DNA from: JAPSGM01 sp963777045
Lineage (GTDB): Bacteria > Chloroflexota > Limnocylindria > QHBO01
Direction: 5' to 3'
DNA: 64,000 nt
NCBI GenBank assembly: GCA_963777045.1
Contig: CAVZPD010000026.1
Coordinates: 69,943 to 133,942, forward strand
The translations under genes and the position numbers were made by a program. Of the stretch, positions 42,334-50,827 are shown one piece after another (within the stretch, counting starts at the first letter, position 1; each line of letters starts with the position of its first letter). The notes beneath the pieces were generated by a model. That model had not been told where the DNA came from, searched no databases, and saw only the letters and a list, made by a program, of their open reading frames with translations.

Positions 42334-42476
42334 CCCACACGATATGTGCCGAATGTGCTGAACAGTGGCCTGGCTGCCGGCTTGGTCCGCAGCCAGTTTT
42401 CGCGCTAGGATCGCAATAGGATGCCTGCCGTATGTGACAGGAGCCCTGCCGTTCCCCAACCGCACAGGAGGCAGCC

Positions 42477-43121
42477 GTGTCTAAGGTCCGGGCCCACAAC
42501 TTTTCAATCTCGCTCGACGGGTTCGCCACCGGCGAGGGGCAGACCTTCGATGCGCCGTTCGGCCACGCCGGGCATCGGCTCCACGAGTGGATGTTCGCCA
42601 CTCGCTTCGGCCGCCGCGAAGTCCTCGGCGAGTCGGGCGGTACTGAGGGTCTCGATCACGCGATGGCGGACAGGCACGGACCCGGGATCGGCGCTGAGAT
42701 CATGGGCGCGGGCAAGTTCGGCCCTCCGGGCTGGCAGGACGACCCGGAGTGGCGCGGGTGGTGGGGCGACAACCCGCCGTTCCACACACCGACGTACGTC
42801 TTGACCCACCATCCGCGCCCGTCGCTGGAGATGGAGGGTGGTACGACGTTCCACTTCGTCGACGCCGCTCCAGCCGATGCACTCGAGGTGGCGCGCGACG
42901 CGGCCGCCGGTCAGGACGTCCGCATCGGCGGCGGCCCGACCATGATGCGGGCGTTCATCGCCGCCGGTCTCGTCGACCACCTGCACGTCGTGCAGGTGCC
43001 GATCCTCCTCGGCCGCGGTGTTCGCTTATGGGATGGCCTCGAAGGCGTCGAAGAGCGCTACGAAATCGAAGCGGTCTCGTCACCGAGCGGCGTCACCCAC
43101 CTCATCTTCTCGCGTCGATAA
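42477..43121 (+). CDS. Dihydrofolate-reductase-like (RibD C-terminal) protein
   Basis: This 214-residue protein (GTG start behind AGGAGG) has FSISLDGFATGEGQ, a nucleotide-binding segment DVRIGGGPTMMRAFIAAGLVD and IPILLGRGVRLWDGL. This RibD_C-like family is common in Actinobacteria and Chloroflexota; substrates are mostly unknown. Confidence 0.85.
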   Translation: MSKVRAHNFSISLDGFATGEGQTFDAPFGHAGHRLHEWMFATRFGRREVLGESGGTEGLDHAMADRHGPGIGAEIMGAGKFGPPGWQDDPEWRGWWGDNPPFHTPTYVLTHHPRPSLEMEGGTTFHFVDAAPADALEVARDAAAGQDVRIGGGPTMMRAFIAAGLVDHLHVVQVPILLGRGVRLWDGLEGVEERYEIEAVSSPSGVTHLIFSRR

Positions 43122-43477
43122 GGTCAACCCGTCCACGCATATCCGGCATTATCGGGCGGCTTCGACAGCGGCCACTGCACGACCAGGGCAGCAACGGGTT
43201 GTCGTAGGGCCGGCGACGCCAGCGGCTCGCCGCTCCCGCATCCGGCCACGCTGCGAAGGAGCCCGGTGCGTCATTCCACTCTCCGCCGTTATCGGCAGAT
43301 CGTGACGCACCAGCTCGTCCCGTCCATCGGCAAGACTCCCCTATCCCGACTTGGACCGCGAGGCGGCAGACCGAATGGAACGGATGCTCACCAGCTAGGC
43401 TGTCGATTGGCTGTCTGACAGCACGACGCCCCTCCCGCCAGACGGCTCGGAGGGGCGTCTCCACGCTCAGATTTGGT
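43122..43477. other. Intergenic stretch with no recognised feature
   Basis: This is 356 bases between the DHFR-like gene and tRNA-Cys. No credible ORF or motif seen; short open frames here look like shadows. Confidence 0.4.
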
Positions 43478-43551
43478 GGAGGCGACGACGGGAATCGAAC
43501 CCGTGTACGCGGTTTTGCAGACCGCTCCCTGGACCACTCGGGCACGTCGCC
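43478..43551 (-). tRNA. tRNA-Cys(GCA)
   Basis: Acceptor GGCGACG/CGTCGCC, anticodon loop CTGCAAA (anticodon GCA), T-loop GGTTCGATTCC, U73 and encoded CCA. It lies 12 bases from the tRNA-Gln fragment. Confidence 0.95.
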
Positions 43552-43563
43552 ACTCGATCTACG

Positions 43564-43620
43564 GCTGGCTGCCCCGCGAGGATTCGAACCTCGGTTCACG
43601 GATCCAAAGTCGGCTGTCCT
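43564..43620 (-). pseudogene. 3' half of tRNA-Gln(UUG): probable attachment-site scar
   Basis: Positions 43564-43611 are identical to 60648-60695, the 3' part of the intact tRNA-Gln. After one mismatch (43612, in the anticodon stem) eight more bases match. The 5' acceptor strand and D arm are missing. It is in the same orientation as the intact gene, as expected for an att direct repeat. Confidence 0.9.
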
Positions 43621-43877
43621 TCCGCTCGATCCGTGCTCAGATCGGCAACCTTTGCCGCTTCTGACAGCCAAACCTGACAGCCAAACCGCTCCCCGACATC
43701 CTATCCGAGGAGCCACCCGAGAGGATACCGCAGGCTCTTGCGCATCGCTCGCCGGCAGGAACCTAGTAGCGCCCCGCACTCTTCTAGGCGCCGGGGCCCA
43801 AGTCCGCATAGGTCCGAGGCGTTGTAGCGTTGCCTCTCGTTGCCTCCCGTTGCGCGACTTCGCCCACTGAGCTGGGA

Positions 43878-44321
43878 CTACCAGTCGTGGGTCAAGCGGA
43901 CGGCGACTAACGTCGCCTCACCTTCGCGATACTGCACGATCGCAAGGTCCGCCGAACCGGTCGGGTAGTCCTTGGTGCCAAGTGCGCCATCGGAGTATTG
44001 GGAAGTGATCTTCCACCCAGCGGCCCGTGCCGTCGCGAGAAGTTCTTCAACGACTGCTCCTGCATCGACGTTGGGGTCGACACGCAACGTCGTGATGATA
44101 TGCGCCTCCACCGGCTTACCCAGCTTCATTGAGGCGTCACGCTCAAAACGGTCTCTGACTGAGGTCCCGCTGGGCTGAACGTTCGCCATTGGGTCCTCTC
44201 GAAGGGAGCTGAGCTGCTCCGGCTTCTGCTGTCCGCATCCGGCGAGAAGCCCAAGGACAGCCACGGCGACTAGCATCGAGGATTTCATTGCGGCTCGGCT
44301 TGGTTTCACGCGTCGGTTCAC
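43878..44321 (-). CDS. Hypothetical lipoprotein
   Basis: This 147-residue protein has a lipoprotein signal (MLVAVAVLGLLAGC). Its GTG overlaps the stop of the upstream beta-propeller gene. The body has VEAHIITTLRVDPNVDAGAVVEELLATARAAGW. No domain recognised. It is probably the last gene of a four-gene unit led by the sigma factor at 46.9 kb. Confidence 0.65.
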   Translation of the reverse strand: MNRRVKPSRAAMKSSMLVAVAVLGLLAGCGQQKPEQLSSLREDPMANVQPSGTSVRDRFERDASMKLGKPVEAHIITTLRVDPNVDAGAVVEELLATARAAGWKITSQYSDGALGTKDYPTGSADLAIVQYREGEATLVAVRLTHDW

Positions 44322-45568
44322 GGCCGCAGCGTCCCGATCGCGATCGTCGCGCCGTTGCAGTCCTGCTGATCCGGCGCTCCGCAGCGACCAAGGACGATGA
44401 ACCGATCACCGAGCGCAACGACCGTGATGCCAACCAGCGGGAGCTGCGACTCCGTCGACTCGTTGGTGCCAACCGGCCAGAAGCGCAGGGCGGTGCTCGT
44501 CGGGAGCTCCGTACCGCTCGATAGTCGGGCGATGGCCAAGACGGCCCCGGCCCGGCTGAGCGCAGCGGTGTCGACCTGGGCGCCCGGAAGATCGGCAAAG
44601 GTGGCGTGGCTCCATTGGCGGCCATCGGGCGAGACGAACACGGTTGGCAGGCCGACCTGGCTCAAGGTCCGCTCGTCTGGACCGGTCTGTCCAGCCAGCA
44701 GGTACCCGGCTCCCGACGCGCGGGCGAGGCTGAAACCGCCGGCCTCCTCAATGCCCCACACGCTCGGTTGCCAGTCGATCCCGTCAGAGGACAGCCATGC
44801 CGCAGGGTGGCGCGGCGGACGATCTCCATCGCTGCCGGCCCCAACGAAGACACCTCCCGCGCCGGCGAGGTCGATGGCCTGGAGATTGTCGGGCAGACCG
44901 GTGGGCTGAATCGGCTCCCAAGCCTGCCCGTCCGACGACAGCCACCACGAAATGCCGCGCTCGCCAGCGAGATCGATTGCGATCGAGATGAAGTAGTCAG
45001 CGTTGGCCGCCAGGCGCAGGACGTCCTGCACGGTGTCGGCGCCCGGCAGAGGGCTGGCCGCCCAGCTGACGGCCTTGTCCACCGACCGGTACACGAACGG
45101 CTCGCCTCCCTCGCCCGAGGCGTTCACGTCGCGGCCGACGGCCAGGATTGCACCGTCAGTGGCGGCAACCGCCGTGATGACTGCCTGGGTATCCGGGTTG
45201 CGGTCGTCGGTTGGCAGCGCCCCCTGCCGCCAATCGGAGCCATCGTCCGAGTACCACGCCGCGGGCGCCCCGCGGGCAACGCCCACCGCCACCAGTCGTT
45301 GGTCGAAAACGATGATGGTGGCACGCTCGAAGTCAGGGTCCGGGAAGGGCGCGAGCGCCCAGTCGATCGACCGATAGGCACCCGGTGTGATCGATGGCGC
45401 CGGTGGCGGCGACGGCGCCGGCGTGAAGCGGTGAGCCGATGGCTCCTCGGTGCCGCTGGGAACCGGTGTCGGCGCCAGCATCGGCGGCACGAACACCAGG
45501 GCTCCGCCCGCGACCGCCAGGATGCCGATCAGGACCAGCGTCCGGCCCCAGCCCGATTCACGCGGCAT
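44318..45568 (-). CDS. Membrane-anchored beta-propeller (sialidase-like) protein
   Basis: This 416-residue protein has one N-terminal transmembrane helix and a Pro/Ser-rich linker. About six repeats of the form WYSDDGSDW, VYRSVDKAVSW, WWLSSDGQAWE, WLSSDGIDWQ, FVSPDGRQW follow, the Asp-box-like repeats of exo-alpha-sialidase/BNR propellers. Extracytoplasmic location is inferred. It is downstream of a sigma/anti-sigma-like pair. Confidence 0.7.
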   Translation of the reverse strand: MPRESGWGRTLVLIGILAVAGGALVFVPPMLAPTPVPSGTEEPSAHRFTPAPSPPPAPSITPGAYRSIDWALAPFPDPDFERATIIVFDQRLVAVGVARGAPAAWYSDDGSDWRQGALPTDDRNPDTQAVITAVAATDGAILAVGRDVNASGEGGEPFVYRSVDKAVSWAASPLPGADTVQDVLRLAANADYFISIAIDLAGERGISWWLSSDGQAWEPIQPTGLPDNLQAIDLAGAGGVFVGAGSDGDRPPRHPAAWLSSDGIDWQPSVWGIEEAGGFSLARASGAGYLLAGQTGPDERTLSQVGLPTVFVSPDGRQWSHATFADLPGAQVDTAALSRAGAVLAIARLSSGTELPTSTALRFWPVGTNESTESQLPLVGITVVALGDRFIVLGRCGAPDQQDCNGATIAIGTLRP

Positions 45569-45598
45569 TTCACCCCTCCGTACGCTCGACCGGCTTCG

Positions 45599-46420
45599 CT
45601 AACCGCCAACGACCTCGCCGGTGCAGGCAGCATCATGGTCGAAGCTGTCTGCCGGCACCGTCACTTCCTGCGGGTCCGTGACCGTCAGCACCACGCCCGA
45701 GTCGGGCCGCTGCACGCGATAGCGCTCGACGATGAGCAGATCAAGCCCATCGGGCCCTGGTCCGTGGTCGGGCCGCATCGCAAACAGGAACAGGCCGGCA
45801 TGCCAGCCGCCGGAGGAGACGTCCCACCGACCGCGTACCTCGTCCAGGCCGGCCTTGGGCCGGACCGCGACCAGCTCATGGCCGTCCGCCACGCGGACGT
45901 AGCCGAAGACGAGGTCGGGCTGTGCCAATCCGGCGTCCGGAGCACAGGAGATCGGGAGGACGTAGGCATAGGAGGCCGCCACCGAATCGGTCCTGCCCTC
46001 CGTCACCGCCAGTTCGCGCCAGTTGTACTCCCCGTCCGAGCCGGTGATGAGGCCCAGCCGAATGCGAGCCGCATTGTCGACCTCGACCCGCAGCGCCAGC
46101 AGGCCGTCCTCCGTCTCCACGGCCAGCTCGGGATCGATGCCGAAGGCTGCCAGCGCGGCAGCGCGGTCATCGACGGGATTGCCGGAATGCGAAGCTGGAG
46201 CAAGGCGCGTCAGGACAAGCGCGACCAACAGCGTTGCGGTGGCGGCCGTCGCCATGAGTGCCAGGCCGCGACCGACCAGGCTCGGTGATCGGCGCGGGCG
46301 AACCCAGGCGCGGGGAACGCCGAACAGCTGGTCCGGCATCGGCGCCTGGCGTGCGCGCGGTTGCAGCGCGTGGCGCAGGGCACTGTCCAGGTCCCTCGGC
46401 TGCTGCTGTCGACTGGTCAT
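45599..46420 (-). CDS. Single-pass membrane partner of sigma module 1 (putative anti-sigma)
   Basis: This 273-residue protein has a cytoplasmic N-terminus of about 50 residues, one transmembrane helix (GLALMATAATATLLVALVLT) and an extracytoplasmic domain of about 200 residues. The ATG overlaps the sigma stop by four bases, the usual sigma/anti-sigma arrangement. There is no zinc motif, so the anti-sigma role rests on topology and context. Confidence 0.6.
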   Translation of the reverse strand: MTSRQQQPRDLDSALRHALQPRARQAPMPDQLFGVPRAWVRPRRSPSLVGRGLALMATAATATLLVALVLTRLAPASHSGNPVDDRAAALAAFGIDPELAVETEDGLLALRVEVDNAARIRLGLITGSDGEYNWRELAVTEGRTDSVAASYAYVLPISCAPDAGLAQPDLVFGYVRVADGHELVAVRPKAGLDEVRGRWDVSSGGWHAGLFLFAMRPDHGPGPDGLDLLIVERYRVQRPDSGVVLTVTDPQEVTVPADSFDHDAACTGEVVGG

Positions 46421-46917
46421 GGTTCGCCCTCCTCGAGTTGCCGTCGCAGCCGGCGCCGGGCGCGGAATAGGATCGTGCGGGCGTTCAGTGCCGAGACGCC
46501 CAGCAACTCGCCGACCTCGGCCAGGCGGTAGCCGTACCCGTAGTGGAGGACGACGCAGGCTCGTTCTCGCGTCGGGAGATCGTCGACCAGCTGCTGGAGG
46601 TGGGTGTCGGGCGACGCAGGCGCTGGCTGCACCAGGTGCGGCAGCCGCTCGCGGAGACGTGCCTGCCGTCGGCGCAGGGTTCGCGACTCGTTGAGCGCGA
46701 CGCGTACCAGCCACGCCTCCAGCAACGCCGGGTTCCGCAGCTGGTCGAGTCGCTCCGTCGCCCGCATGTACGTCTCCTGCACCAGGTCCTCGGCATCGTC
46801 GGGTCCCACTACCGCGGCACAAACCTGCAGCAGCCGTGGGCGCACCGCCTGGAAGCGCGCATCGAAGTCGCGCTCCAGCGTCATTCGCCCGTCGGCTGCC
46901 TCGTAGGTGATCTCCAA
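46417..46917 (-). CDS. ECF RNA polymerase sigma factor (module 1)
   Basis: This 166-residue protein has region 2 with DAEDLVQETYMRATERL and region 4 with LPTRERACVVLHYGYGYRLAEVGELLGVSALNARTILFRAR. The start is TTG 46917 behind GGAGGG; ATG 46884 is an alternative. Close relative of module 4. Confidence 0.85.
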   Translation of the reverse strand: MEITYEAADGRMTLERDFDARFQAVRPRLLQVCAAVVGPDDAEDLVQETYMRATERLDQLRNPALLEAWLVRVALNESRTLRRRQARLRERLPHLVQPAPASPDTHLQQLVDDLPTRERACVVLHYGYGYRLAEVGELLGVSALNARTILFRARRRLRRQLEEGEP

Positions 46918-47068
46918 CCGTCCCTCCGTCTTCTGTCAAACCGATGACCGGCGTTGGCGATAGGTTGCATCCTCTGCCCAGCGGGACCGACGTGACAGGC
47001 ATCCGGACCCTGACCACCACGGCTCACCTACATGACGCACGCCGTGGTACGGCATCGCCAAGAGGCTG

Positions 47069-47665
47069 CTAGGTCCTCGCCGGCTCGTAGCTCGCGATCA
47101 CCACGCCGCCAGAGATGACGCCTTGGACAAGTCGCAGCGGCACGTCCGCAGCGCCCTCCGGGAACAGGCGCCGGCCGGTTCCGAGCACCAGGGGGTGGAT
47201 CATGAGCAGGTACTCGTCGATCAGCTCGGCAGCCATCAACGATGCGATCAGCACGCCGCTGCCCATGATCCCGAGTACGCCATCGGATCGCGCCTTGAGG
47301 TCGCCGACGACCTCCACGATGTCACCCCGGAGGAGCGTGGAGTTCGGCCACGGCAGCGGCTCGCGGAGCGTGGTCGACGCGACGTACTTGGGCGCGTTGT
47401 TGAGGGCGTCCTTGAACGGGCCGCCCCTCGCGTTCCAGGTCGTCAGCAGATCGTCGTAGGTGCGTCGCCCGAACAGCCACCCGGCCAATCCCCCGCCGGC
47501 GGTCATCCTCTCGCCCATGGCCTTGGCCGCGGCATCTCCTGGCATCGAGGACCGTTCACCCCAACCCCCGTGAGTGAAGCCGCCCCGCGTGTCCTCGTCA
47601 GGACGACCCGGTCCCTGCATCACCCCGTCCAGGGTCACGTGGTTCATGACGACGATTCGGCCCAC
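47069..47665 (-). CDS. Dihydrofolate-reductase-like (RibD C-terminal) protein
   Basis: This 198-residue protein (GTG start, GGGAG upstream) has VVMNHVTLDGVMQGPG, LFGRRTYDDLLTTW, GIMGSGVLIASLMAAELIDEYLLMIHPLVLGTGRRLF. A typical YyaP/YwjB-like family member; substrate unknown. Confidence 0.85.
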   Translation of the reverse strand: MGRIVVMNHVTLDGVMQGPGRPDEDTRGGFTHGGWGERSSMPGDAAAKAMGERMTAGGGLAGWLFGRRTYDDLLTTWNARGGPFKDALNNAPKYVASTTLREPLPWPNSTLLRGDIVEVVGDLKARSDGVLGIMGSGVLIASLMAAELIDEYLLMIHPLVLGTGRRLFPEGAADVPLRLVQGVISGGVVIASYEPART

Positions 47666-47850
47666 TCAGTCTCCCTTGCCTCGTCGGCTAGGCCACCACA
47701 CTCATCTGAACCGGCAGGCGACCCCCGACAAAGTATCCCGGCGATCGCGTTTGCGGCAACCCGAAGGAGCGTGTGATGGAGGGTGGGGACGCGCCCTCTT
47801 GACGCCCGGCACGGGGTCACCGACGCTGGGCGCATGAGGTGGGGGGCCAG

Positions 47851-48258
47851 ATGAACCGAGACAAGATCGCTTTGGCAGCGGTCGTGGCATTCGTGCTCGT
47901 CCCGCTGCTGGCGACCGTTGCCATTCTTGGCTGGTTCCTGATCCCACAAGTCGATGAGCGAGCAGGCGACGCGTTGCTCCTGCTCGCGCCCGGCTTGGTC
48001 GTGTTCTTCGGGGGATTGGTGCTCGGACTCGTCAACTGGCGTGATCCGGCTAGGCGCCTTTTCGCCATTCGTGTTCGGGCCGTCGGGCGCATCCTGTTCT
48101 TCTTGGTTCCAGACCTTTGGTTCGCCTGGGCCCTGCTGACGGGACAAGTCAGCCCGGCCGCGTGGCCAGCGCTCATCATCCTCACCGGCTCGGCCGCGCT
48201 TCAGGTGGTCGTCTTGACTGGCATTCGCACGCCAGCTCCGCCGCGAGGCACGGCGTGA
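47851..48258 (+). CDS. Four-helix membrane protein
   Basis: This 135-residue protein (MNRDKIALAAVVAFVLVPLL) has four predicted helices and no motif. The start is ATG 47851 after a G-rich Shine-Dalgarno; a GTG at 47839 is an alternative. Confidence 0.6.
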   Translation: MNRDKIALAAVVAFVLVPLLATVAILGWFLIPQVDERAGDALLLLAPGLVVFFGGLVLGLVNWRDPARRLFAIRVRAVGRILFFLVPDLWFAWALLTGQVSPAAWPALIILTGSAALQVVVLTGIRTPAPPRGTA

Positions 48259-48334
48259 GTCCCCGTCACATAGCCGCCAGCACTGTGGTCACGAGGTCGA
48301 CGCAGGATCTGAGAGTGATTCAGGAGATGAGCTG

Positions 48335-49129
48335 ATGCGGATGTCTCGAGCACTGCTGACGGTCTCCGCCGTCGTACTCGTCACGGCGGTCGCTGGAGGA
48401 CTCCTATTCGGTTCGCTGGCGCGGCCCGGCTGCGGGACTGTCGACATGGCCTCGGTGCGCGCCGCGGTGGCAGGTGTCGACGGCTACACCTACCAGATCA
48501 GCGGCTCACAGACGGTGGGGGTCTTCCGGCCTGCGGCGTCACCGGACTCCTACCCGGCGACGATCGAGGCGTCGGGCGCCTATCGGGCCCAGGGGGCGTG
48601 GTCGCTGCTGGTGACGGAGGGATACCGGCCGTCCCGGGCGGCACAGCCCGATCTCGGGGTGTACATCCAGCCAGAGTGGGACGCCTTCCTCGTCAGCGAC
48701 GGCGCGCCCTTCGTTCGTCCGCGTGGTTCGGAGCAGTACGAGCCCGCCGAGCTGTCGTCGCAGCCCGGTGTGGGCGAACTCGGCGACATTATGCTTGGGA
48801 CGAACCCCAATCGGCTTCTGGCCCTGCTCGACGGGCAGCCTTGGCACGTCTCGATCCCCGGCCAGAACGAGGTCGTCATCCTGCCACTCGAATGGGCGCC
48901 ACAACCGGCAGAGGGTGGCTGCGGACTGACCGCCACCAGGCCCGACATCGTGGATCCCGCCGAGGGGTCGGAGTGGCAACTCGACATCGTGGTCGATCCG
49001 ACTACGCAGCTCCCGGGCACGGTCCTCTACCACTACCGCATCCCGGTCGTCCCCATCAGGGAGCAGACGCTCACCTTCACCTTCAACTACGGTGGGGTTC
49101 CCGAGATCAGCGCCCCTGACCTGACCTGA
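48335..49129 (+). CDS. Secreted or anchored hypothetical protein
   Basis: This 264-residue protein has an N-terminal signal/anchor (ALLTVSAVVLVTAVAGGLLFG) and a beta-rich body (VDGYTYQISGSQTVGVF). GGAG is eight bases before the ATG. It might be a lipid-binding LppX/LprG-like fold, but this is a guess from pattern only. Confidence 0.55.
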   Translation: MRMSRALLTVSAVVLVTAVAGGLLFGSLARPGCGTVDMASVRAAVAGVDGYTYQISGSQTVGVFRPAASPDSYPATIEASGAYRAQGAWSLLVTEGYRPSRAAQPDLGVYIQPEWDAFLVSDGAPFVRPRGSEQYEPAELSSQPGVGELGDIMLGTNPNRLLALLDGQPWHVSIPGQNEVVILPLEWAPQPAEGGCGLTATRPDIVDPAEGSEWQLDIVVDPTTQLPGTVLYHYRIPVVPIREQTLTFTFNYGGVPEISAPDLT

Positions 49130-49271
49130 GAGGGCGTCTCGACCCCGGTATCCGGCTACACCGCTTGTGGGGCCAACTTCTCCGGACACCGTCGACGGTG
49201 CCCTATGACGGTGCTGGCGGCTGACGGGAGGAGGCAACATGTGAGCCCTGCGTAACGTCTGAAGTCCCAAG

Positions 49272-49748
49272 TTGTTGCCAGGTTTCCGTGCACTGAGATT
49301 GCCGGCGTCGCCGATCATCCTCGCTCCCCTGGCGCTGATTGCGCTCGTCCTGTGGTCGCTCACGTTCCCGTCTGACAACGAGGCGGCCGCAGTCGCAACG
49401 GCCAATCAGTACCTGCAGGCTGCGTGCGCCGCGGACGGCGACCACGGATGGGACCTGCTCGTGGCCTCGCAGCGTCAGCAGGAGTTCAGCGACCGCGCGA
49501 ACTACATCGCGCAGGCCGAGGCGAGCGGCCGTGGCTCCTTCACCTGGAGCATCCGAACGACCCACTGCGACAATGGAGCTTGCACCATCTGATTCAGCGT
49601 TCCCGATGAAGATGCGATCCCGGACTTCTTGTCCCGTGCCGGCATCGTCAACAACCGCACGGACAAGGTCCCCCCGAACACGAACGCTGGGATCGCCGTC
49701 GTCCAGCGCCGGATCTTCGGCCAGGGCGTGATCGTTCCCGAGAGCTGA
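49272..49748 (+). pseudogene. Membrane-anchored hypothetical gene interrupted by TGA
   Basis: TTG 49272 begins an N-terminal helix (IILAPLALIALVLW) and a helical body. After GACTI a TGA at 49590-49592 interrupts the frame. The same frame then continues with coding-like composition for about 51 codons (FSVPDEDAIPDFLSRAG to VIVPES) to a TGA at 49746-49748. Either a nonsense mutation or a sequencing error. Confidence 0.6.
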
Positions 49749-49778
49749 GACCTGCCGGTCAACCCCGCGGGCTCGGAC

Positions 49779-50291
49779 ATGCTCGCAACACAATCGGCGC
49801 AACCGGTGTTGTACCTGCCACGGAGGGAGCGCTTGCAGGGTTCGTTCGAGGATGTCATGGCCGAGCTGTACCCGGCGCTCGAGCAGCGGCTGGCGGCCGT
49901 GCTGCGCGATCCGGAAGAGGCGCGCGACGTGGCCCAGGAGGCGTACCTGCGCGCGTACCGCGGCTGGACGACATTCGACGGGACCGATGCGCGGGGCTGG
50001 CTCTACACCATCGGCCTCCGGCTAGCCTTCAACGAGCTGCGCCGGCGGAAGCGCTGGCGCGCCTTCCTGCAACGCTCGCGGCCCGATGCCTGGACCCCGA
50101 GTGTCGAGCCGGACCTGTGGCAGGCGCTCGGCAAGCTGGAGCCAAGGCATCGGGCCGCGCTGGTGCTGCACGTCGTCGACGGCTACACCCAGGCCGAGCT
50201 CGGACAGATGCTGGACGTGCCGAGCGGAACCGTGGCCAGCTGGATCTCCCGAGCCAAGGCGCAGTTGCGAACTGAGCTGGAGGAGCGGTGA
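49779..50291 (+). CDS. ECF RNA polymerase sigma factor (module 2)
   Basis: This 170-residue protein has region 2 DPEEARDVAQEAYLRAYRGW and RGWLYTIGLRLAFNELRRRKRW, and region 4 LEPRHRAALVLHVVDGYTQAELGQMLDVPSGTVASWISRAK. Its stop overlaps the start of the membrane protein downstream. Confidence 0.85.
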   Translation: MLATQSAQPVLYLPRRERLQGSFEDVMAELYPALEQRLAAVLRDPEEARDVAQEAYLRAYRGWTTFDGTDARGWLYTIGLRLAFNELRRRKRWRAFLQRSRPDAWTPSVEPDLWQALGKLEPRHRAALVLHVVDGYTQAELGQMLDVPSGTVASWISRAKAQLRTELEER

Positions 50292-50827
50292 TGACGAACA
50301 GACGTGACCTTGACGCGCGGCTGCAGCGATTGGTGGCGAGCCTGCCGGCGCACCCCGTGCCCGCGCTGCCGCGGCCACGTCGCCTTCCCGTTCGTGCGCC
50401 GTTCGCGATCGGGTTGGGGGCCATCGCCGTCGCGCTGCTGTTGGTCTCCGTGCTTGGGAGCGGCACCCGGCCGATGCTGGCCACCATGATCATCGCCGGC
50501 AACCGGATCACCTACGAGGAGGGTGCGACGTGGGCCGCATCGGTCTCGCAGGCGGAGGTTGAGCAGACGGCCACCGACTTCCTCGCCTCGCTGGCTCCAT
50601 CGGTCAGCCATCTGCGGGTCACCGGGGTCACGCGCGTTGCCGGGGTGCGCAAGGTGATCGACGCTCGCGGCGACACCTACGAAGGGTCGGAGCCGGTCAA
50701 TGCCTGGGTGGTGGAGGTCGAGGGTGATTCCGAGGAGTTCCCGTTCGCGCGCGGTTCTGTCCTGATCGATGCCAGTTCGGGCCGCGTGCTCGGCGCGGGC
50801 ATGCTGGAGAACAACGAGCCTGGGTAG
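50291..50827 (+). CDS. Single-pass membrane partner of sigma module 2
   Basis: This 178-residue protein has a short cytoplasmic N-terminus, one helix (PFAIGLGAIAVALLLVSVLG) and an extracytoplasmic part. Its ATG overlaps the sigma stop (TGATG). Anti-sigma function is inferred from topology and position. The last 150 bases overlap a convergent gene. Confidence 0.6.
   Translation: MTNRRDLDARLQRLVASLPAHPVPALPRPRRLPVRAPFAIGLGAIAVALLLVSVLGSGTRPMLATMIIAGNRITYEEGATWAASVSQAEVEQTATDFLASLAPSVSHLRVTGVTRVAGVRKVIDARGDTYEGSEPVNAWVVEVEGDSEEFPFARGSVLIDASSGRVLGAGMLENNEPG

Noticed and set aside
43473..43664. Plus-strand ORF over tRNA-Cys and the tRNA-Gln fragment
   Set aside because: This is a typical spurious frame across reverse-complement tRNA sequence; the tRNA interpretation is decisive.
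38734..49748. UGA recoded as Trp or selenocysteine
   Set aside because: UGA ends most genes here, often in stop/start overlaps, and no SECIS-like element was evident. Nonsense mutation or error explains the two interrupted genes.
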